Assembly (NCBI GenBank): GCA_036961295.1 | Contig: JBALVX010000003.1 | Span: 28,215 to 92,214 of the forward strand | Length of the DNA stretch: 64,000 nt | DNA from: JAGPUQ01 sp036961295 | GTDB taxonomy: Bacteria > Pseudomonadota > Gammaproteobacteria > Pseudomonadales > Porticoccaceae | Direction of reading: 5' to 3' | The notes under the pieces: model-generated | Seen by the model: only the letters and a program-made list of their open reading frames with translations | What the model was told of the DNA's origin: nothing | Database searches by the model: none | Made by a program: the position numbers and the translations under genes | Part shown: positions 1 to 8,452 of the stretch, piece after piece | Layout of the letters: every line of letters starts with the position of its first letter | Position numbering within the stretch: the first letter of the stretch is position 1

Positions 1-301
1 ATATAGGTTTTGCACCCAGGTAAGTAATCGGCGCGGCAGAAGCAATCCAGTTGGTATCCGCAAGTATTACTTCATCATCGAGACCGATTCCTAATGCTGC
101 CAACCCCATGTGAATGGCACCCGTACAACTAGAGGTTGCTATGGCATATTTAGAACCCGTGAATTCTTTGAATTTGGTCTCAAATTTCTCAATATACTCA
201 TAACACTTATCACCCCACCCATTGCGTGCAGCATCTGTCGCATACCCAACTTCTAATTCAGTAATTGAAGGCTTCGTATAATAAATTTTTGTATTACTCA
301 T
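1..301 (-). CDS. DegT/DnrJ/EryC1/StrS-family sugar aminotransferase (N-terminal 100 residues only)
   Basis: This is the first part of a PLP-dependent nucleotide-sugar aminotransferase; the gene runs off the left edge. I translated it by hand from ATG at 301. Visible are the family's opening PSITELEVGYATDAARNGWGD, the AIATSSCTGAIHMGLAALGI segment that holds the cofactor phosphate, and DEVILADTNWIASAAPI. The ATG overlaps the TGA of the upstream methyltransferase (ATGA), so it is the fifth gene of the CDP-sugar operon. By context it probably aminates a keto-deoxysugar or acts on a neighbouring sugar. The catalytic lysine is outside the window, so an amine-transfer role is family inference. It does not look like RfbH, the dehydrase relative, whose N-terminus is longer. 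Confidence 0.85.
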   Translation of the reverse strand, partial: MSNTKIYYTKPSITELEVGYATDAARNGWGDKCYEYIEKFETKFKEFTGSKYAIATSSCTGAIHMGLAALGIGLDDEVILADTNWIASAAPITYLGAKPI

Positions 302-1524
302 ATAATCTCTAAAACAGGAACTGAGGTAACGAACTGACCACCCCATTCTCTTATATATGAAAGCTGATCAGAAATTTCTGTCTTTAAATTCCAGGGCAAA
401 ATAATCACATAATCGGGTTTGATTTGCTTTAACTTTCCTTCATCAAAAACAGGTATTCGGGAACCTGGTAAAAATTTATTTTGCTTAGCGGGGTTACGAT
501 CTACAACATAAGGCAATAAATCAGCGCGCAACCCAGCATAATTAAGTAAGGTATTTCCCTTCGCTGCCGCCCCATACCCCGCAACAGATTTTCCTGCTTT
601 ATTAGCTTCAATTAGAAACGACAAAAAATCATTTTTAATCTTATTAGCTTTTTCCTGAAATCCGGTGTAGTACTCAGAAGTAGTCATACCTGCTTTTGCT
701 TCTCTAGCTAATAATTCCGCTACACTCTTACTTGGAGCGCGGACACCTAAATCCATGCGTTGCGCGTATACACGCAAGCTGCCGCCATGGCTTGGTAATT
801 CCTCCACGTCAAAAACGCTCAACCCATTATGCTCAAAAATTCTCTTAGTAGCTGTCAAGGAAAGATAGGAATAATGCTCATGATATATCGTATCAAATTG
901 ATTTTCAGACACTAGGCGTAAAAGATGAGGAAATTCAAAAGTCGCGATACCCGTCGGTTTTAGCAGCCGTGAGAACCCCGCGACAAAATCATTAATGTCG
1001 GGCACATGGGCTAACACATTGTTCGCCGCGATCAAGTCGGCTTGTTTACCATTTGCCACTAACTCTTCAGCCAACTTAACACCAAAAAAGTCTTCTACAA
1101 TCTCTATTCCCTTAGCACGAGCGGCCGCTGCGGTGCTGGCGGTTGGCTCTATCCCCAAGCAGGGGATTCCTTGCGCCCGGGCATATTGCAGTAGATAACC
1201 ATCATTCGCAGCCACTTCGACGATAAGTGACTGCGCACCTAAACCAAACCTCTTTGCCATATCGGCAACATAGCGTTCTGCGTGCTCTAACCAGGTGGTC
1301 GAAAATGAACTGAAGTAGGCGTATTCCGCAGAAAATAATTCGTCCGCGCTCGCATAATCTTCCGTCTGAACTAGCCAGCACTCTGTGCAAACCAGCACTC
1401 GTAATGGAAAATATTTTTCTGGTGCGTTCAGTGTTTTCTCGGTCAAATAAGCATTAGATGGTGGAGATGAACCTAGGTCCATCAACGACAAACTCAGCTC
1501 GGCCTGGCAATGACGACATTTCAC
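298..1524 (-). CDS. SAM-dependent sugar C-methyltransferase with N-terminal zinc site
   Basis: A 408-residue class I methyltransferase of the type found in branched-deoxysugar pathways. The N-terminal zinc-binding domain has C3-x2-C6 and C46-x2-C49. It is followed by the SAM motif VEVAANDGYLL (about 102-112) and then a long C-terminal domain (GYGAAAKGNTLLNYAG, DRNPAKQ) typical of the TylC3/NovU-like group. It starts with ATG overlapping the stop of the epimerase gene by four bases, and ends overlapping the aminotransferase. With rfbF, rfbG and the epimerase beside it, the natural inference is that it adds a methyl group to CDP-4-keto-6-deoxyhexose. The exact carbon cannot be read from sequence. 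Confidence 0.88.
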   Translation of the reverse strand: MKCRHCQAELSLSLMDLGSSPPSNAYLTEKTLNAPEKYFPLRVLVCTECWLVQTEDYASADELFSAEYAYFSSFSTTWLEHAERYVADMAKRFGLGAQSLIVEVAANDGYLLQYARAQGIPCLGIEPTASTAAAARAKGIEIVEDFFGVKLAEELVANGKQADLIAANNVLAHVPDINDFVAGFSRLLKPTGIATFEFPHLLRLVSENQFDTIYHEHYSYLSLTATKRIFEHNGLSVFDVEELPSHGGSLRVYAQRMDLGVRAPSKSVAELLAREAKAGMTTSEYYTGFQEKANKIKNDFLSFLIEANKAGKSVAGYGAAAKGNTLLNYAGLRADLLPYVVDRNPAKQNKFLPGSRIPVFDEGKLKQIKPDYVIILPWNLKTEISDQLSYIREWGGQFVTSVPVLEII

Positions 1525-2081
1525 AATACAAGCCCTTCAAAATCTCTTTCTATCAATTTGTGATTGCGGTCTTTTTCAGACATATCAGTAATGGCAATGG
1601 GCCAGGCTATATTAAGCAGCGGATCCGTAGCATTTAATGCGCCTTCGCGCTCGGGATGGTAGGCCGCGGTATGCAGATAAATTAATTCACAATTTTCCGT
1701 CACAGCCTGAAATCCATGGGCAAACCCTTCTGGGATAAGAAGACTCATGCGGTTTGTAGCTGATAGCAACTCCCCATGCCACTGCAAGAAGGTAGGGGAG
1801 TCTCGACGAAGATCAACCGCAATATCAAAGACCTCACCTTGCAAGCAACTCACTAACTTGACTTCGGCTTGAGGTGGATATTGAAAATGTAACCCTCTCA
1901 CAGTGCCTTTGTCACTGGTAAATGTATGATTGACCTGTGCAATAGGCTTAGTAAATCCGGCCTTGCCAAATTGCTCCGCACAGTAGAGTCTCGATAAAAA
2001 ACCACGCTGGTCTTCTACCGCCGTCCTTTTCACTATCGTCAGACCTTTCAGGTCTGTAGAAACAAAATCAAATCGGCTCAT
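1521..2081 (-). CDS. RmlC-like sugar 3,5-epimerase (cupin)
   Basis: A 186-residue cupin of the dTDP-4-dehydrorhamnose 3,5-epimerase family. Key family segments are present: GTVRGLHFQYPP (active-site His near residue 65), PEGFAHGFQ (118-125) and the closing DPLLNIAWP. In this operon it sits directly between CDP-glucose 4,6-dehydratase and a C-methyltransferase, with four-base overlaps on both sides. Its substrate is therefore more likely a CDP-4-keto-6-deoxy sugar than dTDP-4-keto-rhamnose, and no rmlA, rmlB or rmlD gene is present. Whether it epimerises C3, C5 or both is not decided by the sequence. Confidence 0.9.
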   Translation of the reverse strand: MSRFDFVSTDLKGLTIVKRTAVEDQRGFLSRLYCAEQFGKAGFTKPIAQVNHTFTSDKGTVRGLHFQYPPQAEVKLVSCLQGEVFDIAVDLRRDSPTFLQWHGELLSATNRMSLLIPEGFAHGFQAVTENCELIYLHTAAYHPEREGALNATDPLLNIAWPIAITDMSEKDRNHKLIERDFEGLVL

Positions 2082-3163
2082 CCCGGGCTAATCTTAATTG
2101 TATTTTGATATTGATCAATTTGATCCAGCGAAAATTCCTTCATATTATTTCCAGCCTTCCATGCCTGATGCCATTCCACGGTTTTTCCCAGCGCAGTGTG
2201 TAACGGCCATTGAGCTTGCCAATTCAACTGAGCTCTTGCCTTACTGCTATCTAATTTTAAATAATTTGCTTCATATGGCTGCCCGGAATTGTTGCACTGC
2301 CATTTTACATCCACACCTATTTCCACTAGTCGGTCAATAATCCAGCTCACTGAACGCGCATCTTCATCGCTCGGACCAAAGTTCCACCCTTCGGCAAAAG
2401 ACTCGCCGTAAGTAAATAAACTTTCGGCCAGCCGAAGATAGCCAGAAAGCGGATCCAACACATGCTGCCAGGGGCGTGTTGATTGCGGGGACCGAATATC
2501 CAGCGTTATACCAGCGTCCATCGCGCGTAAAAAATCAGGAATCAATCGATCTTTGGCCCAATCACCGCCGCCAACAACATTCCCAGCGCGGGCTGTGGCT
2601 AACGCGATACCTGCCGACTCTAAAAATGAACGTCGATATGCGGCGCTTACCAGTTCAGAGCACCCTTTACTACTGGAATAGGGATCAAAGCCACCCATAG
2701 CGTCGTCTTCACGATACCCCCGTCGCCACTCGCGATTCTCGTAACATTTGTCAGTTGTGACGTTTACCACTGCTTTAACACCTGGAGTAGCTCGCACAGA
2801 TTCAAGCACATGCACTACGCCCATCACGTTTACTTCGTATGTTTCCACTGGTTGATCATATGAATAACGCACTAAAGGCTGAGCAGCCAGGTGAAATACA
2901 ATTTCAGGGCGAGCAGCCTGCATGACATCACGAAGCTTTTCCATATCGCGGATATCTGCTATCTCGCTGCTCGCCATACGTTTACTAACATCTGCCACAG
3001 TAAAAAAATTAGTTTCGGTCGACGGGTTTAACGCGTAACCATGAACTTCCGCTCCCATAGATTGCAACCATAGCGACAACCACCCTCCCTTGAAACCGGT
3101 ATGCCCGGTTAGAAAGACTCGTTTACCTCGCCAGAAATCAGGAGTCACAACCACGTTTTCCAC
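2078..3163 (-). CDS. rfbG: CDP-glucose 4,6-dehydratase
   Basis: A 361-residue extended short-chain dehydrogenase/reductase. It converts CDP-D-glucose to CDP-4-keto-6-deoxy-D-glucose using bound NAD. The Rossmann loop TGHTGFKGGW lies at 19-28, the conserved TTDKCYEN at about 136-143, and the catalytic Y162-x3-K166 in DPYSSSKGCSE. These segments, especially GHTGFKG and TDKCYEN, separate it from the dTDP (RmlB) and GDP (Gmd) relatives. The start lies 19 bases inside the end of rfbF, so the two are translationally linked. The stop overlaps the epimerase start by four bases. Confidence 0.95.
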   Translation of the reverse strand: MENVVVTPDFWRGKRVFLTGHTGFKGGWLSLWLQSMGAEVHGYALNPSTETNFFTVADVSKRMASSEIADIRDMEKLRDVMQAARPEIVFHLAAQPLVRYSYDQPVETYEVNVMGVVHVLESVRATPGVKAVVNVTTDKCYENREWRRGYREDDAMGGFDPYSSSKGCSELVSAAYRRSFLESAGIALATARAGNVVGGGDWAKDRLIPDFLRAMDAGITLDIRSPQSTRPWQHVLDPLSGYLRLAESLFTYGESFAEGWNFGPSDEDARSVSWIIDRLVEIGVDVKWQCNNSGQPYEANYLKLDSSKARAQLNWQAQWPLHTALGKTVEWHQAWKAGNNMKEFSLDQIDQYQNTIKISPG

Positions 3164-3918
3164 GGGGCCTTACCGCTTTGCCACAGATCTTCAAGATGAT
3201 TTTTGTCACGCAAGGTATCCATGGGCTGCCAAAACCCTTTGTGCTCAAAAGCCATTAGATCACCTTGAGACGCTAGTTGACGGAGCGGCTCACCCTCCCA
3301 CGAGCTCGAATCACTAGTAATTAGCTCTAAAATATTTGGTGACAGTATAAAAAAACCACCATTAATCCAGCCGCCATCACCCTGAGGTTTCTCGATAAAA
3401 CCCTTCACTCTCTTTCCACTCATATCCAACGCACCATATCGGCCGGGTGGCTGCACCGCAGTTACTGTAGCGAGTTTCCCATGCTGCTTATGAAATTTTA
3501 TCAACTCTCCAACATCAATATCTGCCACACCATCGCCATAGGTAAAACAAAAAGCTTCTTCGTTTTCCACATAATCGGCGACGCGCTTTAATCGACCACC
3601 GGTAAGGGTATTTTCGCCAGTATCAACCAATGTGACACGCCACGGCTCGGCGTTACGCTGATGCACTTCCATTTTATTATTTTGCATATCGAAGGTGACG
3701 TCAGACATATGTAAAAAATAATTAGCGAAATATTCTTTAATCACATAACCCTTATAGCCGCAACAAATAACAAAATCGTTGATGCCGTGAGCAGAATACA
3801 CCTTCATGATATGCCAAAGTATTGGTCTACCACCAATCTCTACCATAGGCTTAGGACGAACTGAGGTTTCTTCGCTAATCCTTGTCCCCAACCCTCCTGC
3901 CAAAATAACAGCTTTCAT
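3145..3918 (-). CDS. rfbF: glucose-1-phosphate cytidylyltransferase
   Basis: A 257-residue nucleotidyltransferase that makes CDP-glucose from CTP and glucose-1-phosphate, the entry step for CDP-deoxyhexoses. The signature MKAVILAGGLGTRISEET with RPKPMVEIGGRPILWHIM (1-38) and the metal-site YGDGVADID (127-135) are diagnostic for RfbF. It is the first gene of the minus-strand cluster. The ATG is preceded by a GGAGAGG ribosome site. The 143 bases upstream are A+T-rich and should hold the operon promoter, but I could not pick one pair of boxes with confidence. Confidence 0.96.
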   Translation of the reverse strand: MKAVILAGGLGTRISEETSVRPKPMVEIGGRPILWHIMKVYSAHGINDFVICCGYKGYVIKEYFANYFLHMSDVTFDMQNNKMEVHQRNAEPWRVTLVDTGENTLTGGRLKRVADYVENEEAFCFTYGDGVADIDVGELIKFHKQHGKLATVTAVQPPGRYGALDMSGKRVKGFIEKPQGDGGWINGGFFILSPNILELITSDSSSWEGEPLRQLASQGDLMAFEHKGFWQPMDTLRDKNHLEDLWQSGKAPWKTWL

Positions 3919-4061
3919 CGCCTCTCCATTTTAAATAAAACTCGAAACGCTAACTTTATAACGCTGCGCATTCAAATCCAGTCACCCATTTTTCATCATT
4001 CAATAAAACTATACAGCGTCATCAGTCAAAATAAAGTTATCAGCCTCGGGCAACGTAAAAT

Positions 4062-5102
4062 CTAGTCATTAAGCTCGATCATAAAATCGCCTGCCACGTG
4101 AGTCTCCTCACCAGGAACAGAAAACGCGATCTTGCCCTCCACCCGGCCGTCAACAGGCTCACCAAAGATTAATTCTAAATCGTAATTGCTGGTTACTATT
4201 TCTGTTTCTATCTTTCCAGTCTGCGGATCGCGCCAACGGTAGTGGACATGAGGGTTACCGTACCCTCCGTCCTTGGACTTTACATCAATCGTTCGCGCGG
4301 CGGGCACCTCACCTTTATCCAAAAATAAAAATAATAGCAGGCTCGGATTCAAACCCCAGCCGTCGCCCGCATAAATTGATAAAGTGTTACTCCACTCTGC
4401 GCTGGTCAATTCAACACCCATGCCCCGAATAGAGCCACTCACCTGAGCAGGTAAAACTACCGGTGCTTGGTAAGCGTGCGGTGAAGGCTCAACCATCTCT
4501 CCGGCATCTGCAATTTGCTCGAGACCCGCGCCCAAACCTTCAAAACCTTCCGCGAGACCCTCGCCCAAAGCTTGCATGCCTTGAGTCATCCCCTCCGCAA
4601 GCGCCTCGCCAACGCCGCCCATTACGCCCTGCATACCTTCGGAAAATGCTTGCCCCATCGCGCCCATTGCCATAGCAAAAACTGCACCGAGCATATTGTT
4701 CTCGGTGAGCTGCTGATCCACTTTCCACGCGCCGCCAATCTTAACCAACTGGGTATCAAAATTGATCTCGCCCAACGTGGGAGTGGCTTTAGTGGCATCG
4801 GCAGTCGGTACAACCGTAGTCGGCACACGGGCGCTATCGCCTTCCACCAGAGCCGACCCAAAACGAATTTCCTCGATCTTGTCAGTCTCAAATTGAGCTT
4901 TACCAAATCCAGTGCTGCTGGTTGATGTTTCGCTCTCTACAATCCATTGCTCTGCAGCGGCCGCATCACCGGTTTTAATAGCGCTCCAATAAGACTGGGC
5001 GACGTCCGCCGGATCACCTCCCCCGCCACAGGCAAACAAGGTCAGGGACGCCAGGCAAATAACCAGGGCAAAGACACGATTGGCAATCGTCTCGCTAAAC
5101 GT
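4062..5102 (-). CDS. uncharacterised lipoprotein, probable ACG start
   Basis: I do not recognise this family. The reading frame contains a lipoprotein signal (residues about 9-25: RVFALVICLASLTLFAC, then GGGGD). The only canonical start, TTG at 5039, lies at the lipobox itself and would remove the signal. Upstream in frame there is no ATG or GTG before the stop, but AGGAG sits six bases before an ACG at 5102-5100, giving (M)FSETIANRVFALV. That is the best start and yields 346 residues. A Gly/Ala/Met/Glu-rich amphipathic stretch (roughly residues 135-190, EGMQGV, EGMTQGMQALGEGL) follows an N-terminal SnoaL/DUF4878-like region (DPADVAQSYWSAIKTGD). The C-terminal third is a beta-rich domain with no named match. 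It is expected to be outer-membrane anchored. Confidence 0.7.
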   Translation of the reverse strand, partial: TFSETIANRVFALVICLASLTLFACGGGGDPADVAQSYWSAIKTGDAAAAEQWIVESETSTSSTGFGKAQFETDKIEEIRFGSALVEGDSARVPTTVVPTADATKATPTLGEINFDTQLVKIGGAWKVDQQLTENNMLGAVFAMAMGAMGQAFSEGMQGVMGGVGEALAEGMTQGMQALGEGLAEGFEGLGAGLEQIADAGEMVEPSPHAYQAPVVLPAQVSGSIRGMGVELTSAEWSNTLSIYAGDGWGLNPSLLLFLFLDKGEVPAARTIDVKSKDGGYGNPHVHYRWRDPQTGKIETEIVTSNYDLELIFGEPVDGRVEGKIAFSVPGEETHVAGDFMIELND

Positions 5103-5164
5103 AGCTTTCTCCTACAAAGCGTTCGCGGCAGAACCTAAAACTAACAGAAGGATTGCCCTAAGGC

Positions 5165-5193
5165 TAGGTATGGCCTCGCGTTTCACCTATAAT
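5165..5193 (+). promoter_or_regulatory. candidate sigma70 promoter for leuS
   Basis: A perfect TATAAT lies at 5188-5193, followed by a GC-rich start region (TCCGCGC). No good -35 box is present at 16-18 bp spacing (TAGGTA at 5165-5170 is poor), so the call rests mainly on the -10 box and its position about 60 bases before the leuS start. Confidence 0.45.
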
Positions 5194-5255
5194 TCCGCGC
5201 TTTCCTCACCACTGATTGATTACTAACGACGAGCCCTGCTTTGAACAAAAATACA

Positions 5256-7772
5256 ATGGAAGAACAGTACCTCCCAGAGCTTGTCGAGCGCGACGCGCAA
5301 GGCTATTGGGAGTCGAATAAGGTATTTGAGGTTAGTGAGGATACCAGCAAAGAAAAATACTATTGCCTGGCGATGTTCCCCTACCCCAGCGGCAAGCTGC
5401 ATATGGGACACGTGCGCAACTACACCATTGCCGATGTCATCAGCCGCTACCAACGCATGCTGGGCAAAAATGTGCTGCAACCGATGGGCTGGGACGCCTT
5501 CGGTCTACCCGCAGAAAACGCCGCGATTCAGAACAACACCGCGCCCGCCGCCTGGACTTACGACAATATCGCCTACATGAAGGCGCAGCTGAAAACCCTG
5601 GGTTTTGCCTACGACTGGACACGGGAACTCGCCACCTGCACCCCCGAGTACTACCGCTGGGAACAGTGGTTTTTTACCCGGCTGTACGAGAAAGGCCTGG
5701 TGTATCGTAAAACCAGCGCAGTTAACTGGTGCCCCAAAGACCAAACGGTGCTCGCCAACGAACAAGTGGTGGATGGCTGCTGCTGGCGCTGCGATACCCC
5801 GGTGGAGCGCAAGGAAATCCCCCAGTGGTCCATCAAAATCACTGACTATGCCGAAGAACTACTGGCCGATCTCGATACCCTCGAACACTGGCCCGCGCAA
5901 GTGCGCACCATGCAGCGCAACTGGATCGGCAAAAGTCGCGGCGTCACCATCACCTTCGATCTAGCCGAAGCGATTGCCGAGCACAATAGTTTTGATGTCT
6001 ATACCACTCGGCCCGATACGCTGCTGGGCGTCACCTATCTTAGCCTCGCCGCTGAGCACCCGATCACTCGGGCACTGGCGGAACACAACCCTGCACTCGC
6101 CGCGTTTATCGCGCAGTGCAAAAAACAGTCGATGGCCGAAGCTGATATGGCTTCCATGGAAAAACTCGGTATGGCGACGGGCCTCACAGCGATGCACCCA
6201 CTGACCGGAGAACCAGTACCGGTATGGGTCGCCAACTATGTGCTGATGGATTACGGCTCGGGCGCGGTGATGGCCGTGCCGGGGCACGACCAGCGCGACT
6301 GGGAGTTTGCCAACAAGTACGCACTGCCGATTGTGCAGGTGATTGAACCCGTTGCTGGTTCAAAGGACGGCTCGAGAGATGCTTCGAAAGATGAGCCCAG
6401 TAATGACAGCCCCTGCGATATCAGCAAAGCGGCTTTTACTGAAAAGGGTCGGCTAGTCAACTCCGGCAGCTACACCGGATTACTCTTTGACGGAGCCTTT
6501 GATGCCATCGCAACCGATCTAAAAACAAGAGGTAAAGGCGAAGTAAGTACCAACTTCAGACTTCGAGACTGGGGCGTATCGCGGCAACGCTACTGGGGAA
6601 CACCGATCCCCATGCTGTACGATGCCGATGAATTCGAGATTCCAGTACCCGCCGACAAACTGCCGGTCTTACTACCCGAAGATGTGACGATGGACGGCGT
6701 GCAATCACCCATCAAAGCCGACCCCGAGTGGCGCAAAGACAGCCTCAATGGCCAGGCCGTGACCCGCGAGACCGACACTTTCGACACCTTCATGGAGTCC
6801 TCCTGGTACTACGCGCGCTTCACCTGCCCAGACTACGACCAGGGCATGCTCGACCCAGAGCGCGCTAACTACTGGCTGCCGGTGGATCAATATATCGGCG
6901 GCATCGAGCACGCCATTTTGCACCTGCTCTACGCCCGCTTCTTTCACAAACTGATGCGCGACGAGGGCTTGCTTAGCTCCGACGAGCCCTTCACCCGCCT
7001 GTTGTGTCAGGGCATGGTGCTGAAAGATGGCAGCAAAATGTCCAAGTCCAAGGGCAATACCATTGACCCCCAGGGTCTGATTACCCAATACGGTGCCGAT
7101 ACGGTGCGACTCTTCACCATGTTCGCCGCGCCACCGGAACAATCGCTGGAATGGTCGGACGAAGGTGTCGCTGGCGCCCACCGCTTTTTGAAGCGCCTGT
7201 GGAAAGCCGTGCATGGGCATCTGGCTCAACTTGCCGGCGGGCAACCACCCAGCATTGATGCCAACACACTGACCGAGGCCGAAAAGTCTCTGCGCCGCAA
7301 AACTCACGAAACCATCGCCAAGGTCAGCGACGACTATGGCCGCCGCCAAACCTTCAATACCGCAATCGCTGCAGTAATGGAGCTGCTTAACGAGCTCGGC
7401 AGGTTCGATGGCAACACCCCGTCCACCTCGAGTATCAGGCAAGAGGCCCTGGAAGCGGCGGTATTACTGCTAACGCCCATCGCCCCTCACATTACCCACA
7501 CACTATGGGGATATTTGGGTCATACTGAATCGGTCACCGATGCACCCTGGCCCCGCGTGGACGAAAGCGCACTGACTCGCGATACTATCGAGGTAGTTAT
7601 CCAGGTCAATGGTAAAGTACGGGCTAAGCTACAGGTGCCAAGTAATGCAGATAAGCAGTTTATTGAAACCGCTGCACTGGCAGACCCCAATGCACAACGC
7701 TTTACGGAAGGCCTTAGCATCCGTAAAGTAATCGTAGTGCCCGGCAAGCTGGTAAATATTGTCGCTAATTGA
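5256..7772 (+). CDS. leuS: leucyl-tRNA synthetase
   Basis: An 838-residue class Ia synthetase charging tRNA-Leu. Visible are HMGH (49-52) in PSGKLHMGHVRNYT, the editing-domain TTRPDTLLGVTYLS, the WGVSRQRYWG segment, KMSKS (594-598) and the C-terminal VNGKVRAKLQVP. I chose ATG at 5256 (MEEQYLPE), which matches family N-termini; a TTG at 5241 would add five residues. The path into the signature is short (GMVLKDGSKMSKSKG), so the leucine-specific insertion that E. coli and Pseudomonas LeuS carry before KMSKS is absent. An extra acidic/serine stretch (GSKDGSRDASKDEPSNDSP) sits after the editing domain. It heads the leuS-lptE-holA group. Confidence 0.98.
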   Translation: MEEQYLPELVERDAQGYWESNKVFEVSEDTSKEKYYCLAMFPYPSGKLHMGHVRNYTIADVISRYQRMLGKNVLQPMGWDAFGLPAENAAIQNNTAPAAWTYDNIAYMKAQLKTLGFAYDWTRELATCTPEYYRWEQWFFTRLYEKGLVYRKTSAVNWCPKDQTVLANEQVVDGCCWRCDTPVERKEIPQWSIKITDYAEELLADLDTLEHWPAQVRTMQRNWIGKSRGVTITFDLAEAIAEHNSFDVYTTRPDTLLGVTYLSLAAEHPITRALAEHNPALAAFIAQCKKQSMAEADMASMEKLGMATGLTAMHPLTGEPVPVWVANYVLMDYGSGAVMAVPGHDQRDWEFANKYALPIVQVIEPVAGSKDGSRDASKDEPSNDSPCDISKAAFTEKGRLVNSGSYTGLLFDGAFDAIATDLKTRGKGEVSTNFRLRDWGVSRQRYWGTPIPMLYDADEFEIPVPADKLPVLLPEDVTMDGVQSPIKADPEWRKDSLNGQAVTRETDTFDTFMESSWYYARFTCPDYDQGMLDPERANYWLPVDQYIGGIEHAILHLLYARFFHKLMRDEGLLSSDEPFTRLLCQGMVLKDGSKMSKSKGNTIDPQGLITQYGADTVRLFTMFAAPPEQSLEWSDEGVAGAHRFLKRLWKAVHGHLAQLAGGQPPSIDANTLTEAEKSLRRKTHETIAKVSDDYGRRQTFNTAIAAVMELLNELGRFDGNTPSTSSIRQEALEAAVLLLTPIAPHITHTLWGYLGHTESVTDAPWPRVDESALTRDTIEVVIQVNGKVRAKLQVPSNADKQFIETAALADPNAQRFTEGLSIRKVIVVPGKLVNIVAN

Positions 7773-7843
7773 CTAACACTATTAGAATTATTTTTTAAAC
7801 TACATTTGTTTTTAAATCACACTCGGCTAAAAGATTATTTATT

Positions 7844-8452
7844 ATGAAGCGACCCTATTTATTCGCGCACCGTTTATTATTCGCAAATCCTTTATTGGCA
7901 AACCCTTTATTGGCAAACAAGGCCGTAGCGCTTAGAGCCTTGACGATCCTGCTCACCACCCTGCTGATCAGCAACTGTGGCTGGCACTTGCGCGGTTACG
8001 GTAATGCGCCGCAAGCCATCAACAGTATCTACATCAGTAGCAAGAATGCCGACGACGATCTGGTTCGGGAACTGGAACGCGCCCTGCGCGCTCAGGATGT
8101 TGCCGTCAAAGACAACGCCAATGAAGCCGAATACGGTTTAATTATCCTCGACCAGCGCAGCAAACGCCGCACCGCCACTGTCAGTGGCAGCGCCCGTATC
8201 TCCGAACAAGAGCTTAGCGAAAGTGTCGACTTTACCGTAGTTGCCAGCGATGGCAGCACCGCCCTGGCACTAAGCACCGCTACGGTAGATCGAATTTTTG
8301 AATACAACGAAGACAATATCCTCGCCACCGACGACGAAGCCAGCTTGTTGCGCAGCGAAATGCAGCGCGACCTGGTGCGCCAAATTCTAAATCGATTACA
8401 AGCGGTTGGTCGAAGTACAGCCCCCACGAGCAGCGATGCCACTGCGCCCTGA
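7844..8452 (+). CDS. lptE: LPS-assembly lipoprotein LptE
   Basis: A 202-residue outer-membrane lipoprotein that plugs the LptD barrel. The lipobox LISNC ends at C45, followed by GWHLRGYG, which is typical of LptE. The rest (SIYISSKNADDDLVRELERAL, RRTATVSGSARISEQELSESVDF) fits the family's alpha/beta fold. The pre-signal region is unusually long and contains an in-frame 15-bp tandem repeat that reads ANPLLANPLLAN. It lies 71 bases after leuS and overlaps the start of holA, the order usual in gammaproteobacteria. Confidence 0.93.
   Translation: MKRPYLFAHRLLFANPLLANPLLANKAVALRALTILLTTLLISNCGWHLRGYGNAPQAINSIYISSKNADDDLVRELERALRAQDVAVKDNANEAEYGLIILDQRSKRRTATVSGSARISEQELSESVDFTVVASDGSTALALSTATVDRIFEYNEDNILATDDEASLLRSEMQRDLVRQILNRLQAVGRSTAPTSSDATAP
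7882..7918 (+). repeat. 15-bp tandem repeat in the lptE signal region
   Basis: Two 15-bp units (CGCAAATCCTTTATT and GGCAAACCCTTTATT) plus seven bases of a third lie head to tail inside lptE. Being a multiple of three, they lengthen the n-region of the signal peptide without breaking the frame. Confidence 0.85.

Noticed and set aside
3919..4061. Defined promoter before rfbF
   Set aside because: Several A+T-rich hexamers (TATAAA, TTGACT) are present but none pair at 16-18 bp spacing.
6705..7442. 245-codon minus-strand frame opposite leuS
   Set aside because: Entirely within leuS and antisense; leuS is complete and well conserved.
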